This document shows, in pieces, positions 12,803 through 23,480 of a stretch of DNA of 64,000 nucleotides; the first letter of the stretch is position 1, and each line of letters begins with the position of its first letter. The notes under the pieces were generated by a model. The model saw only the letters and a program-made list of their open reading frames with translations, did not search any database and was not told the DNA's origin. Origin of the DNA: Pilaira anomala (lineage: Eukaryota; Mucoromycota; Mucoromycetes; Mucorales; Mucoraceae); assembly GCA_025716855.1 (NCBI GenBank), contig JAIXMQ010000025.1, positions 1 through 64,000 on the forward strand, read 5' to 3'. The position numbers and the translations under genes were made by a program.

Positions 12803-13987
12803 CTAGTTCAATTTCTTTGCTGCCTTGGCTGCCTTGGCTTCTGCCTTGGCTTTCATGACTTGGCTGTATTCTGTATGCAAAAGTGTATCCCAAAATGTAA
12901 AGAAAGGTTGAGCGTAATTTGTCTTGATACCTTGAACTTGATGATGAAGATCATGACTAAAAAATGATATATTTAGTTTTTATGTATCACCTTATGATAA
13001 AAGAAAAACTTACTAGTTGACATTATTTCCAAAGCAAACAGTTAAAGGATCCCAAGGGAATGAATATCCACAATGATCATTCACTAAAGATAAAGTAAAA
13101 AAAAAAAAATTTTTTTTTTTTAGTATACATGTATTTTGTAAATCATCTAAACACACACACACACAAATAAACAAAAAATAATAGACTTACCAGTTTTAAT
13201 AGTAGAGAACACAAAAAAATACATACCAAGACGTGGTGACATACCTGTTACCTCAAATGCAATAGCAGCCCCACAAGTATCTAATAAAAATCCTTCTACA
13301 GGATGATTATAAAGAGCACCAAAAGCATAAGGAACGTTAAGACGATGATGATGAGAGTGCATATATTTGTACATGAAAGAATAACTATGAGCTAAACGAT
13401 GAAGAACATATTGGTGAGTATCAACGATAACCCTATTATAAAAAAAAAAAGATAGATACTATTAGAACAAAAAAAAAAAAAAAAAAAGGCCCCCATGCAT
13501 AATGTATGTTTATAGCTTACATTGCAATAAAGAATCGAATACAAGGTAAAAGATAGTTTTGATAGTGTATAGCGATAGAATTAGCCAGATTGAAAGCAGA
13601 AGATTGAGTATAACCAAGCTTGACAAAAGCATAAAGTAAGATACTTGTACAGTTGTTGATAGAATTTTGATGTCTCATTTCATCTCCAACAGGATCAAAA
13701 TTCTCCATCAAAGCAAACCCTAAAACCAGTTGAACAACATGTTGAAGGGCTACCATGATTAATACTTTTGAAAATGACACTTTGTTTTTCTTCTGTCTAT
13801 CTTCGGGTGTATGAATCCGATATTGTTCAAAAAAGGGAATTTCAAGGCTCATTAAAATTTCATATAAACTACATTGAATCCAATATACTGCAATAGGTGC
13901 CCAAAGTGCTAATACTTGATCTGACCATATATCAAAGCTTAATCCACCTTGAAATTGTGTTGACTTTTTTACATATGTTGCATTCAT
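12803..13987 (-). CDS. SUR2: Sphinganine C4-hydroxylase (SUR2 type)
   Basis: ER membrane di-iron hydroxylase that converts dihydrosphingosine to phytosphingosine. Four exons: 13987-13521, 13432-13191, 13083-13014 and 12956-12803; 310 residues. Fatty acid hydroxylase histidine boxes are visible: HRLAH (167-171), HSHHH (181-185), DHCGY (239-243) and YHDLHH (260-265), with the SUR2 signatures VPYAFGALYNHPVEGFLLDT and GIKTNYAQPFFTFWDTLL. Hydrophobic spans lie before the boxes. The C-terminus is Lys/Ala rich and could help ER retention. An upstream in-frame ATG at 14044 would add an Asn-rich stretch made from a trinucleotide repeat, so I take 13987, which gives MNATYVKK. Confidence 0.93.
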
Positions 13988-14300
13988 TTTTTTTTTTTTA
14001 TATATTATATTATTATTATTATTATTACTATTATTATTAAACAAAAAGAAAGAAGAAGAAGGGAAAAAAAAAAAAAAAAAATATTTGTGGTCTCATAAAT
14101 ACAAATCTCGGCAAAATCATAAGCGGAAGATGAATATATTTGAAAATGTTTTTTTTTTTTTTTTTTTAAAGTTCAAAATGACATACACTTTTCGAAATAA
14201 ACCTTGTTATTGTTATTATTACTGTGCAGTTCTCAGCGATTCTGTTTCTGATAAAGTACCTTTTCTCAGTCGACTCAGCAAATGATTGTTTACATAATTT

Positions 14301-14340
<40 letters not shown>

Positions 14341-15151
14341 CGGTATTTTATTTATCAACTCTCACTCTCTTTTCCGACCGGGTTTTAATACGTGAAGGCA
14401 TTTTTGTTTCACTCTTTCTAGCTTTTCGTAAAAAAAAAAAAAAAAAGCTATTTTTGACACAGTCATGATGACATGGTATCATAGATACTATTCTGCGTTC
14501 AACCTAGTTTGTTTGTTTGAGGTCAATCGTTTTTTTTTTTTTTTTTTTTTTTTTTTATCACGCCATGTATATATACACAACTATTATTTCTTTTCCGGAA
14601 ACTGCCCTTTTTCTTGTTAGATTCAACTACTAAACTGATTAAAAACAAAAAATCACTTAGTTATTTAACACGTCTTTTCAAAAATATACAAAAAAGTTAT
14701 ATATATATATATATATATTACACAATGACATCACGATACAGTCTTTTTTTTTTGTTTTTTTTTTTCTAGCACTTATGTAGTATTGTGCTCTTTTGATTGT
14801 CCTATTTTTGAAAATCATTGCTACGATCATCATCATTTTGTTTGAAAAATAGCTTAAGGGTTCCATTTTCAATGATTCACATTTTACTTTTTTGTAAACT
14901 TGATTTTTAATATAAAATTAAAACTCACTTCCAAAAAAAAAAAAAAAAAAAAAAAAAATGCCTCACGGAAAACTAAAACAATTGCTACTGAATATGCTAA
15001 ATCATCAGTATATAATTGCAAGTTTTATTGTTTTCTCGGTATAGCTTTTTTATTTCTCGGCGCATAATGTTTTTTTTTCGCATTACATTAGGCAAAACAA
15101 AACAAAAAAAGTCTCGGCCGATATTAAATGGATTGGTGCGAAGCCCCGTTT

Positions 15152-15186
<35 letters not shown>

Positions 15187-15843
15187 CTTGTGTATCAAAA
15201 TTCATTTTAAAAAAAAACTTTTTACGGATATTTAATTTAAGCATTTTTTCACTTTCATAAATTGTGCATTCTGTCAGTTCATAAGTACTTTAATCTTTTT
15301 TCCTTTTCCTTTTTTCTTTTTCTTAACGTTTAGGAAAGAGAAAAAAAAAAGTGAGTTATAAAAAAAAAAAGGGAAAAAAAATAACTTTCTGTGTCACATT
15401 CTATTTAACCAAAAAAAACACAATTGTCAAAGCTAAGCTCAAAATGAATGATCACTTTAATAATGCAAAAAAAAAAAAAACAAGTCATTCCCTCTCTCTC
15501 TTAACCCATGATGAATGATAACATAATTACCCATCTCTCTCTTTTTCTTTTTCTTAAATGCCCAGCAGCAGCAGTCCGGATATAACAGTTCAAAAGTTTT
15601 CTTTCTAAATGTTACACACGGAAATGAATTAACCGAAAAAAACACATTTTTTTTTTTTTCCCGCTTAATTATTCGGCACTTGTATACTTTATAAATCTTG
15701 GTACGACTTTTGTTAAAGAAAATGATTTTTACGATTTCAAAAGATTCATTATGGATCGTCAAAAATAATAAACAAATGAAGAAAGAAAAATATGTAAAAA
15801 GTAAAATCACGTATTGTCTGTCAAAAAAAAAAAGTCTTCTTTT

Positions 15844-15882
15844 ATGCGCGCGCGTGTGTGTGCGCCACACACACACACACAA
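15844..15882. repeat. Alternating purine-pyrimidine hairpin tract
   Basis: A run of CG dinucleotides passes into (TG)n, then GCGC and (CA)n. The TG and CA arms are complementary, so the block can fold into a hairpin, and the alternation is of the kind that favours Z-DNA. It is strikingly GC-rich for this region. Confidence 0.7.
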
Positions 15883-17107
15883 TACACGCAATTTTCTCTC
15901 TCTCTCTCTCTCTTGCCTTAGTACGTTACACATCATTCCACGTTTGCAGACACACAAAACACTTTTTTTTATTCCTACAAAATTTGGGTTCTTAAATAGT
16001 TATCATCATAAGGTGTCATTATTTAAAGAATAAAACAACCAATGATATTTTAACTTCTACCATGTTCTTTTTTATTCCTGACATCATTTTCGTAAAAATG
16101 TTGGTGCGCTAAATACTTAAAGCTCCTCCTCTCTTGGTTTTTTTTTTTTTTTTTTTATAATAAAGCAGCAATTATATAGAATCGTAAATAGAATATTAAA
16201 GAAGATGAAAATAATAAATTTGGAACGTACAAAAAACTAAATATTTGTCTTGTGTACCTTGCCGGGAAGGAAAGGGAATCGTTTTTTTAAGCAGACGACT
16301 CGAGGAGGAGAAATATGCAGTACTACTACTACTACAACGGTCTTTTGTATTACCCTTTTTTATAATATTAGTATTTAGTTTCAGAAAACTTTTTCGTTGT
16401 TGTTTGTTTATTTTAGGAAGTAGGTAGGTAGTAGTAACACATTCAGATGAGAAATTATTTAATTAAAAGTCTTTTTGTTTCTTTTTGTTTCAAATATTTT
16501 ATTTTATATTTCTCACGTACGTACACTACGAAAAAAGATAAATGTTTAATTTTATTATTTTCACATCATGTCGTCACACACACACACACACACACTCACA
16601 CCATCACTTCAAAATATTATGGCAGCTTTTAATAAAAGAAACCTAAAATAATATAAAATAAGCTTTTTCAGCATAAAATGAGAGAGGGTATAATATCATA
16701 TACACTCACATGAATTGATTGAAAATGAAATTCCTTCAGTATACACAACAACAGTAAATGATGATGGTTTTATTGCGACCATTATATTACTATCCACCAT
16801 TGACTCAATTTGTTACTGTGTACATTTATCATACAAGCAACCACCATCAATTAATATGCTTGATAAGTGTATCATCGAAAGAAGAAATCGATCTTTATTG
16901 TTGATCATTTAAAAAAAAATGACAGTATATCTATATATTTTCTTTTACAGAAGAATCTTCTTGTCAAGTTTACTCTAGGCTCCTGACAAACATATCTTAG
17001 TTAGTTAGATCTTAGAATAAACCGTGCCAATCTGACAATGTCAATTACACTTTTTTTTTTTTTTTTTTTTGCGTGAATCACACTCCATTTACAAAAATCT
17101 GTCAAAC

Positions 17108-17138
17108 GTCACGTGCTAGTCACGCTTATATCACGTGA
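17108..17138. promoter_or_regulatory. Paired CACGTG E-box motifs upstream of tRNA-Cys
   Basis: CACGTG occurs at about 17110-17115 and again inside the palindrome TCACGTGA at 17131-17138, roughly 60-85 bp before the tRNA. This is the core of fungal bHLH (CBF1-type) sites. The motif is seen; a function is inference. Confidence 0.35.
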
Positions 17139-17196
17139 TTTTTTAAAAACATAAATTTAAAATATATATTAAATGCAAAATTAAAAAAACATCTAA

Positions 17197-17269
17197 GACT
17201 GCGTAGCACAGCGGTAGTTGCGAAGGATTGCAAATCCTTAGGTCCCGTGTTCGAATCACGGCGTGGTCT
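17197..17269 (+). tRNA. tRNA-Cys (GCA)
   Basis: A complete cloverleaf folds by eye. The acceptor stem GACTGCG pairs with CGTGGTC with wobbles, followed by discriminator T. The D arm has loop AGCGGTAG. The anticodon stem AAGGA/TCCTT encloses the loop TTGCAAA with anticodon GCA. The T arm is CCGTG-TTCGAAT-CACGG. The GGTTCGAAT-like B box (GTGTTCGAAT) and A box are present, and a T-rich pol III terminator starts at about 17271. No intron. A U discriminator is typical of tRNA-Cys. Confidence 0.95.
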
Positions 17270-18170
17270 TATTTTTTGCATTTTTCATATTTGAAATATG
17301 GTTACACGAGAAAACGAAGCTTCTTATTTCTCATTGTTCAATTTTATTACAGAAGAGCGACTCAATCAGAAATATGTATATGTTGTTGTTACGATTTTTT
17401 TGTTTTTCTTATTACATATGACAAAGTTGATAATAGTATGTTTCTTATATGAGAATATTATATATGTTACTTTTAATTTTTTAAGCTTTAGTTTCCTCTT
17501 TTTTAAACAACCCTTGCTTTTCCAAATCGCGAAATAATAGAGTGCGCATAAAGGCAATGTAAATTACCAGTAAAAAAAAAAAAACAATATGGTGCGTGTA
17601 TATTCTTTCCCTCTTTTAAACATAAATAGGAAAACTATTGCGTGTCGGAAAAGTTACATTTCTGAACAATAAAACGATATAGGTAGTAAAAACTGTAAAG
17701 TGTTGTCAACTAATAAATGAGAAGTATTGTCTGAAATGTTATTTATCTTAAAAAAGGGGAGTAGCTTGGTATTATGTCATTTATATGATGTGTTCTTTTA
17801 CTGCGTTTTTTTTTTTTTTTGTTTCCTTGATTCTGCACTTTTTTTTTTTTTTTTTGTTTCTGAGTGCTTACTACTCATTTTTATGCAGAAATACATATAG
17901 AAAGAGTGAGAAGGGGGTTATAATATAAAGATTGGAGACAGATAATTTCCATTAATTGTTTAAATAACGCATTATTCCTAAAAGAAACAAAAAGAAAAAT
18001 GGAAATCCTGCTTCAAAAAGGCACATATTGTTTTTACCAATCATAATTATACATGCATAATATATACATTGATTTTTTCTTTTTAAGAGGTTCAAGATAC
18101 TTTTATGTAGGTTCTCAAGTGTAGGTATATGTAATAATAAATAAAAAAAAAATAGTTGGTTTTTTACTGA

Positions 18171-18220
<50 letters not shown>

Positions 18221-18401
18221 AAAAAAAAAAGAAGGCGCGGAAAATAATGTATACATGATATGGTATATTTTGTTATTTTATTTTAGTATGCATACATGTT
18301 ATAGACTAATATAAACAGTACAGTAAGAAATTAAGGATCATCATTTTGCGTTGCATTATGATTATATAAGGTAATAAGTATATTAGAATATATAGAGTAT
18401 A
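17270..18401. other. Gene-free spacer between tRNA-Cys and the globin gene
   Basis: AT-rich; includes an (AG)n microsatellite at about 18177-18216 and poly-T runs near 17805 and 17840. No coding sequence recognised. Confidence 0.6.
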
Positions 18402-19478
18402 TTATTGAATAACACAATTTGATTTAGTGTTATGGCTCAAACTTGAAGATAGTTTTGTATTTGATTTCCGTTTACCGGATTCCCAGTTACTTTGAGCTTC
18501 TAAACCAATTCTCATATGATATGCAGCAAATGCATGAGCCTATAAAAGACGATTAATAAGAATGATATACATATATAAACCCCCCCCCCCACCTCCCCTT
18601 TTCCTTTATTCATAAAAAAAAAAAAAAAAATTTACTCTTGTCCATGCTTCTGCCACTTCAGGTAAATAATCATCTTTTCCTAATCTAACTTGGATAGCAG
18701 TCAAAATAGCAGGACCCACAAGACTTAATTGATGACCTTGAACGTTATAAAAATAATGCCTTGATCCCAATTCTCGGAGTTTATACAACAGTCTGTCTGT
18801 ATCCATTTCATCTAGTGTAACTGAATTTGCATTAGCAACTGTATTTGCCACTAATTCAGAAAACGACAAAGAATGATTTTCTTTTCTTTTATGTGCATTG
18901 ATTTCTCGAATGGTTGGAATTTTATCTGTTGTTGGACTAAATCCACAGCTACTACTAGTACTAGCAGGTCGTGCAAGTTTATTAGTGTTCCCGCCGCCGC
19001 CGGTAACGTTGGGTGCTCGTGCAATATAAGATACCATACCAGCTAAAGCTCTTGCTTGTTGAAATATGTTTGTAAATAATGGTTTTAAAGAAGGGTCAAG
19101 TTCAAATAAAGCTTCATAAAAGGCTAGACCAAAAGCATGAGATGAAGAGACATTTGGATCATCAGTAACAAGTCTAATTTCCGAAACACGTTCCCAAGTA
19201 TATCTTACAATATCAATTTGTGCTTGAGTAGGTGGTCGAATATCATTTGATAGTAGTGATGGTGGTGGTACTTGTAGTGATGGTGATGGTGGTGGTGGTG
19301 GTGATACTGGTAGTGATGGTGATGGTGGTGTGGGTATACGCGATTTATGAGTGACAGGTGTAGTGGTGGATTGATCGGAATATAGAGTTGTTGTTTTTAT
19401 ATTATTTAAACAAATGTTATTGTTATGATGAAAATCCGAAGAATAAGGACAAGAAGAACGATTATTACTTGGTGACAT
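18402..19478 (-). CDS. Single-domain globin with long N-terminal extension and CaaX box
   Basis: Heme globin of the fungal single-domain type; possible roles are NO or O2 handling, not determined here. Two exons, 19478-18636 and 18539-18402; 326 residues. Residues 1-80 are a disordered Ser/Thr/Asn/Pro-rich leader with a poly-Pro core (about 56-74). The globin fold starts at about 85 (QAQIDIVRYTWERV), then FGLAFYEALFELDPSLKPLF and FQQARALAGMVSYIA. A low-complexity insert of about 65 residues (156-222) follows. The fold resumes with LLYKLRELGSRH, where His241 is the likely proximal F8 ligand, then VGPAILTAIQVRLG and LPEVAEAWTR. The tail (about 300-326) is Ser/Lys rich and ends CVIQ, a CaaX prenylation motif. 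An upstream in-frame ATG would add a Phe-rich stretch from a poly-T leader and is not used. Confidence 0.85.
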
Positions 19479-19486
19479 GATTATAT

Positions 19487-19523
<37 letters not shown>

Positions 19524-19529
19524 AGGAAT

Positions 19530-19560
<31 letters not shown>

Positions 19561-20687
19561 AGCAAAAATAATAAAAACTCCTTTCAAATGATTTTATTTT
19601 ATTACAAGTCTCCTTTCTTTCCCCAAGCAATATAAACGTTATTAAATGGCTTGATTACTCCATCTTTTAATTCATCTTGAAATGCAGTCCTTTTTTCCTC
19701 AAATTGATCATCTGTCATCTGCATGGCTTCCATAAGATAGGGCTTAAATTCTTCTATAAATCCATACACATTTTGTTCCCATAATACACCAATATCAAGT
19801 CCCCAAGATCCAGCTGGTATAGTTACAAATCGAGTACAAATGTCAATTAATCCTGCTTCTTCTAATACTTTATCTAAATAACATGGGATTCTTGTAGGTA
19901 TATCTGTTTTATCTTGAATAGCCTGATGGACTAATTAATTAATAAAAAAAAAGAAAAAAAGGGTAAATAAAAAGCGGTGGTAACTTAATATATATCTTTT
20001 ATTTCTATGCACCCTACGTTGGTCCCGCCATAATCCACCTTTTTTTCCTAATGGTTGTGGATATAAATCAATTTCTAATAATTGAATATATCCACCTGGT
20101 TTAGTCACTCTTTTGATATCCAGTAAAATTCTTTTCCAGTCTGAATGATTATAGACTAATACGGATTGAGCTTGTTGAACATAATCAAATGTATTCTCTT
20201 CAAATGGTAATGGTCCATCTTTTACTACATTATGTGCTGTAAATGTAAAATTTTCGGTTAATTTTTCTGATTCTTCTTCTTTAAGACTACTACTACTACT
20301 ACTCGTTGGTTTTTTATTATTATTTATTGTGAATTCGTATGGATAATTAATCACTTCTTGTTTTGGCGGTAATAAATTACAAATATTCACTGCATCAAAA
20401 CTTGATTTACAAAAATCTTCTGCCATGTCCATGATTGGATGTCCCAACTAAAATAACGAATTTTAGTAATTCTGTTAATTGTTTCATTATTATTTATATT
20501 TTATTTTTTACCCATAATCCAGGTCCACAACTATAATATAGATACAATATTAATAATAAATAATAACAATTCCTTCCCCCCCCCCTTTTTTTTTTTTTTT
20601 TTACCTGACGTCCAGGACTCGAATCCCTTCAAATAATTTTTGTTTAATGATTGGTGGAACGATGTGCCGACTGTAATTGTTCGTGAG

Positions 20688-20718
<31 letters not shown>

Positions 20719-21401
20719 TAAATATAAAACACATGTGCTACTTACCTTTCAAAAGCCCATCTCATAATATACAGTTGAACCCTTTGTCTATCTAATTCAG
20801 TACGTGTATTTGGCAATGAAAGATATCTAGGCTATTATAAAAAGTACAATTGATATCAATACTCTCTCTTTCTGTTTCCTTTAAACACACACCCCAATTA
20901 TATCTAATTTTTCTTCAACATATTCAACTTTCACTAACGGTCCATCCTTCTTCTTTTTCCCAAGTTGAGGACTTGAAGCAGAGTGATCTATGACTATATC
21001 ATGATTTGAACATTTACCATTAACGCAATGGGGTTGTAAAGTCTTTACTGGATTAGACGATACTCTATTATTTTGATTTTCTTTATGAAAAACAAATCGG
21101 GGAGGTTCAGTTATTCACTATGGCCAGAGACACAGTAATTGATACTGCTGTTAGACATTTATTTTCGAAGCACAGATATTTAATTTCCCATCGCAGAAAT
21201 TTAATTACTGAATCATTTTTAAACCCACGCTCTATGCATTTATTAAATAAACAGGTGATCCTGATACGCTAGAGGTACCAGTTTCTATTATATCTTATAA
21301 AAAACTTAAAAGATGAGGTTCTTTTTTCATTTATTTACATTCAGAACAAGGTAAAAAAAAAAAAGAAAAAAAAAAAAGGTGGCAGGAGGTTAAAGGAAAG
21401 A

Positions 21402-21445
<44 letters not shown>

Positions 21446-22062
21446 CCGGTTTCTGAAACTAAACGTTTTACAGCTACATTTATACAAGCTTTTTATATTA
21501 AAGCCTATATATTTTAATACTAAAACAATTAGAGTTTCTTTATCTAGTTTTATTTCAGAAACGTATTGATTTGATGCCAAAAAAAAAAAAAAAAAAAATC
21601 ACATTGATTTACTTACGTCACGTGCTCCCCAGAAAATTATTTAACCCTTAAAAATTGAGAGCCCCGCTTTTCAAGGCTCTTTGTTTATACACAATTCCGA
21701 ACGTAATGAGATGGGTTAGACGAATCTGGTACATTCCTTTTTTTTTTTTGCCAATCTAGACTGACATGTTTTTAACTTATGGCTTTCTTTACTAGAACAG
21801 ACCGTGGAATAAGCTCATTTACTTTAGAATGCTTTTTCTTTCATGTTCGATTTCTTATATAATAGACCAAAACTCTAGACACGCCTACAGCTCAAACACG
21901 TAATGTGCCTATAATACTATGGTACATAAAGTAACTACTAAATTCATATTCCATATTTTTTTCATAAGCTAACGATATAAAAGTTTTTTTATTTAAGACA
22001 AAAAAAGAAATCTATATATTTGGTTTGTGGAGTTAAGAAGATGAAAAAAAAAGATACATAAT

Positions 22063-22151
22063 ATGTCGATGCTAGAACGCGAAAAAAGAAAGTTACAAGT
22101 TTTGAATGCTACCAGCAGAAGATTTGATGCTATAGGAAATTTGTTTAAAAC
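22063..22151 (+). other. Coding-like exon fragment inside the transposon
   Basis: ATG at 22063 opens MSMLEREKRKLQVLNATSRR and runs on to a GTGAGT donor at 22152. The composition is protein-like, unlike the surrounding AT-rich DNA. No family recognised; possibly exon 1 of an element-borne or captured gene. Confidence 0.35.
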
Positions 22152-22202
22152 GTGAGTATATATGTATATATAATCTAATACATTTAAAATATAGTCTAAT
22201 AC

Positions 22203-22476
22203 TTACTCTATATAGCAGGATCCAAACATAAAAAGATGTTTACCACGACGATTTTCTTTTTTCTTTATTCTATCAAAAGAACAGCTATATATTTCATCAT
22301 TTATCCAAGCTCCACCAACAATTGTTATTTCAAAATTATTGATTTTCACTTGATGAAAAGAAGTAGAACTGGAACGACTATAGTATTTCTTAAGGGATTT
22401 GATAATACTCTTGATTGGTAGAAACACGAAGTCTCTTGTTGCTGTTAGAAGGATTGGGCAAAGTATAATTAGACAT
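22203..22476 (-). CDS. Uncharacterised ORF pieces inside the transposon
   Basis: On the minus strand an ATG at about 22476 opens MSNYTLPNPSNSNKRLRVST. A second open piece down to 22203 contains FHQVKINNFEITIVGG, NDEIYSCSFDRIKKKENRRG and KHLFMFGSCYIE before a stop. The two look like exons of one small protein, but I could not fix the junction. I do not recognise the family, and no catalytic motif is visible. It could be element-encoded or a captured host fragment. Confidence 0.35.
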
Positions 22477-22612
22477 TATTAGTGTTTGAAAAGATGAAAA
22501 GCACTACTATTATATAGGCAAAAAAAAAAAAAAAAAAAAAAAAAAGAGAGAGAGAGATAGGACATAATGGCTCATTTATTCATTTATGTTGTAAAAATTG
22601 GATGGTCTTGTT

Positions 22613-23480
22613 AAAATGGATGATTTAGACAAGTGGGATGATTTTGTCAAATTGGGTATACAAATTGAAAGTACACAACAGATCGTTCAATCTCTTTGAA
22701 AAAATCAGATCATCTTCTTTAAGGTTTGTTTATTTTGTGCGTTACAAACATAGGATTTCGATATTTTATTGGTTGTCTTATGCACAAAAAAAAAAAAAAA
22801 GGAAGGTAATTATATAAAAGAGCTCTTTTTTATTTTCTCTCTCTCTTTCCTCTTTTCTTTCTTTTTTTTATCATCTCTTTCACTTATTTTTTTTTTCGTA
22901 TTATTTCTTTAACAATAAAAACCATTCATAACTTATATCTCATATTACAATTAGCACACTTGCTTTTAAATCTCACTTTATTTTAAAGTAGGAATAAAAT
23001 GCCACTTTTATTATACAAACTGACAGGCTTTACTCTCTAGGGGTCATGGATCTTTCTGAGCAATAAGGTACTCAAATTTACTTTAAGTCTTTAAACTATA
23101 ACGGCTTATGCTAATGCTTATCCTTCTTGGACATCAGGAATCTTGGAGTTTGTTTCTCACAGCTTAAAGCTGAATATTAATTTTTTAAGGTACATCTTTG
23201 ACAAATAAAACAATTAAAGACATGTATAGTAACTTCTTCTTTAAACCAAAACAGTTTATATGTATTCCAATCATCTTATTGTATAGCAAGGGTAAATTTA
23301 AAAATATATCACTCTAAACTACAAACATCTAATTATCTTTCTTTATTTTAGGTAATACTTTCGAATTTGACTCTTTGGTCTATGGCAAGTATGTAATGCT
23401 GGATCCTAGTAGTAATAGACTTTCTCAAGTCATATTGTCACATCAAGGGATGATTAATATTTGGCTGTTGCTTTTCTAGA
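22613..23480 (+). other. Scattered coding-like fragments inside the transposon
   Basis: Three plus-strand stretches look like degenerate exons: near 22617-22700 (MDDLDKWDDFVKLGIQIEST, then a stop), 23103-23190 (AYANAYPSWTSGILEFVSHS) and 23350-23480 (GNTFEFDSLVYGKYVMLDPS). Splice-like borders occur but no single continuous model holds phase. Read as remnants of one element-borne gene. Confidence 0.35.

Larger units (their letters stand above)
13988..17196. other. Long gene-poor region
   Basis: 3.2 kb with no recognisable gene: many A and T homopolymers (for example near 14301-14337, 14531-14556 and 15154-15184), a (TA)n tract near 14700, a Z-DNA-like CG/TG/CA block at 15844-15882, and (CT)n and (CA)n runs. 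Open frames here are short, compositionally biased and unlike any family known to me. Confidence 0.55.

Noticed and set aside
13988..14044. Asn-rich N-terminal extension of SUR2
   Set aside because: It comes from an ATT/AAT trinucleotide repeat; the internal ATG at 13987 gives a natural start.
15457..16033. Antisense pair of frames over 110 residues
   Set aside because: Both derive from CT/CA microsatellites and homopolymers; no conserved block.
19479..19565. Apparent hydrophobic signal peptide (Phe-rich) before the globin
   Set aside because: It is encoded by a poly-T/CTTT microsatellite directly upstream of a better ATG; it fits a leader rather than protein.
21341..21600. Poly-A/poly-T rich frame inside the transposon as a transposase
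   Set aside because: Mostly homopolymer-encoded Phe; no catalytic motif.
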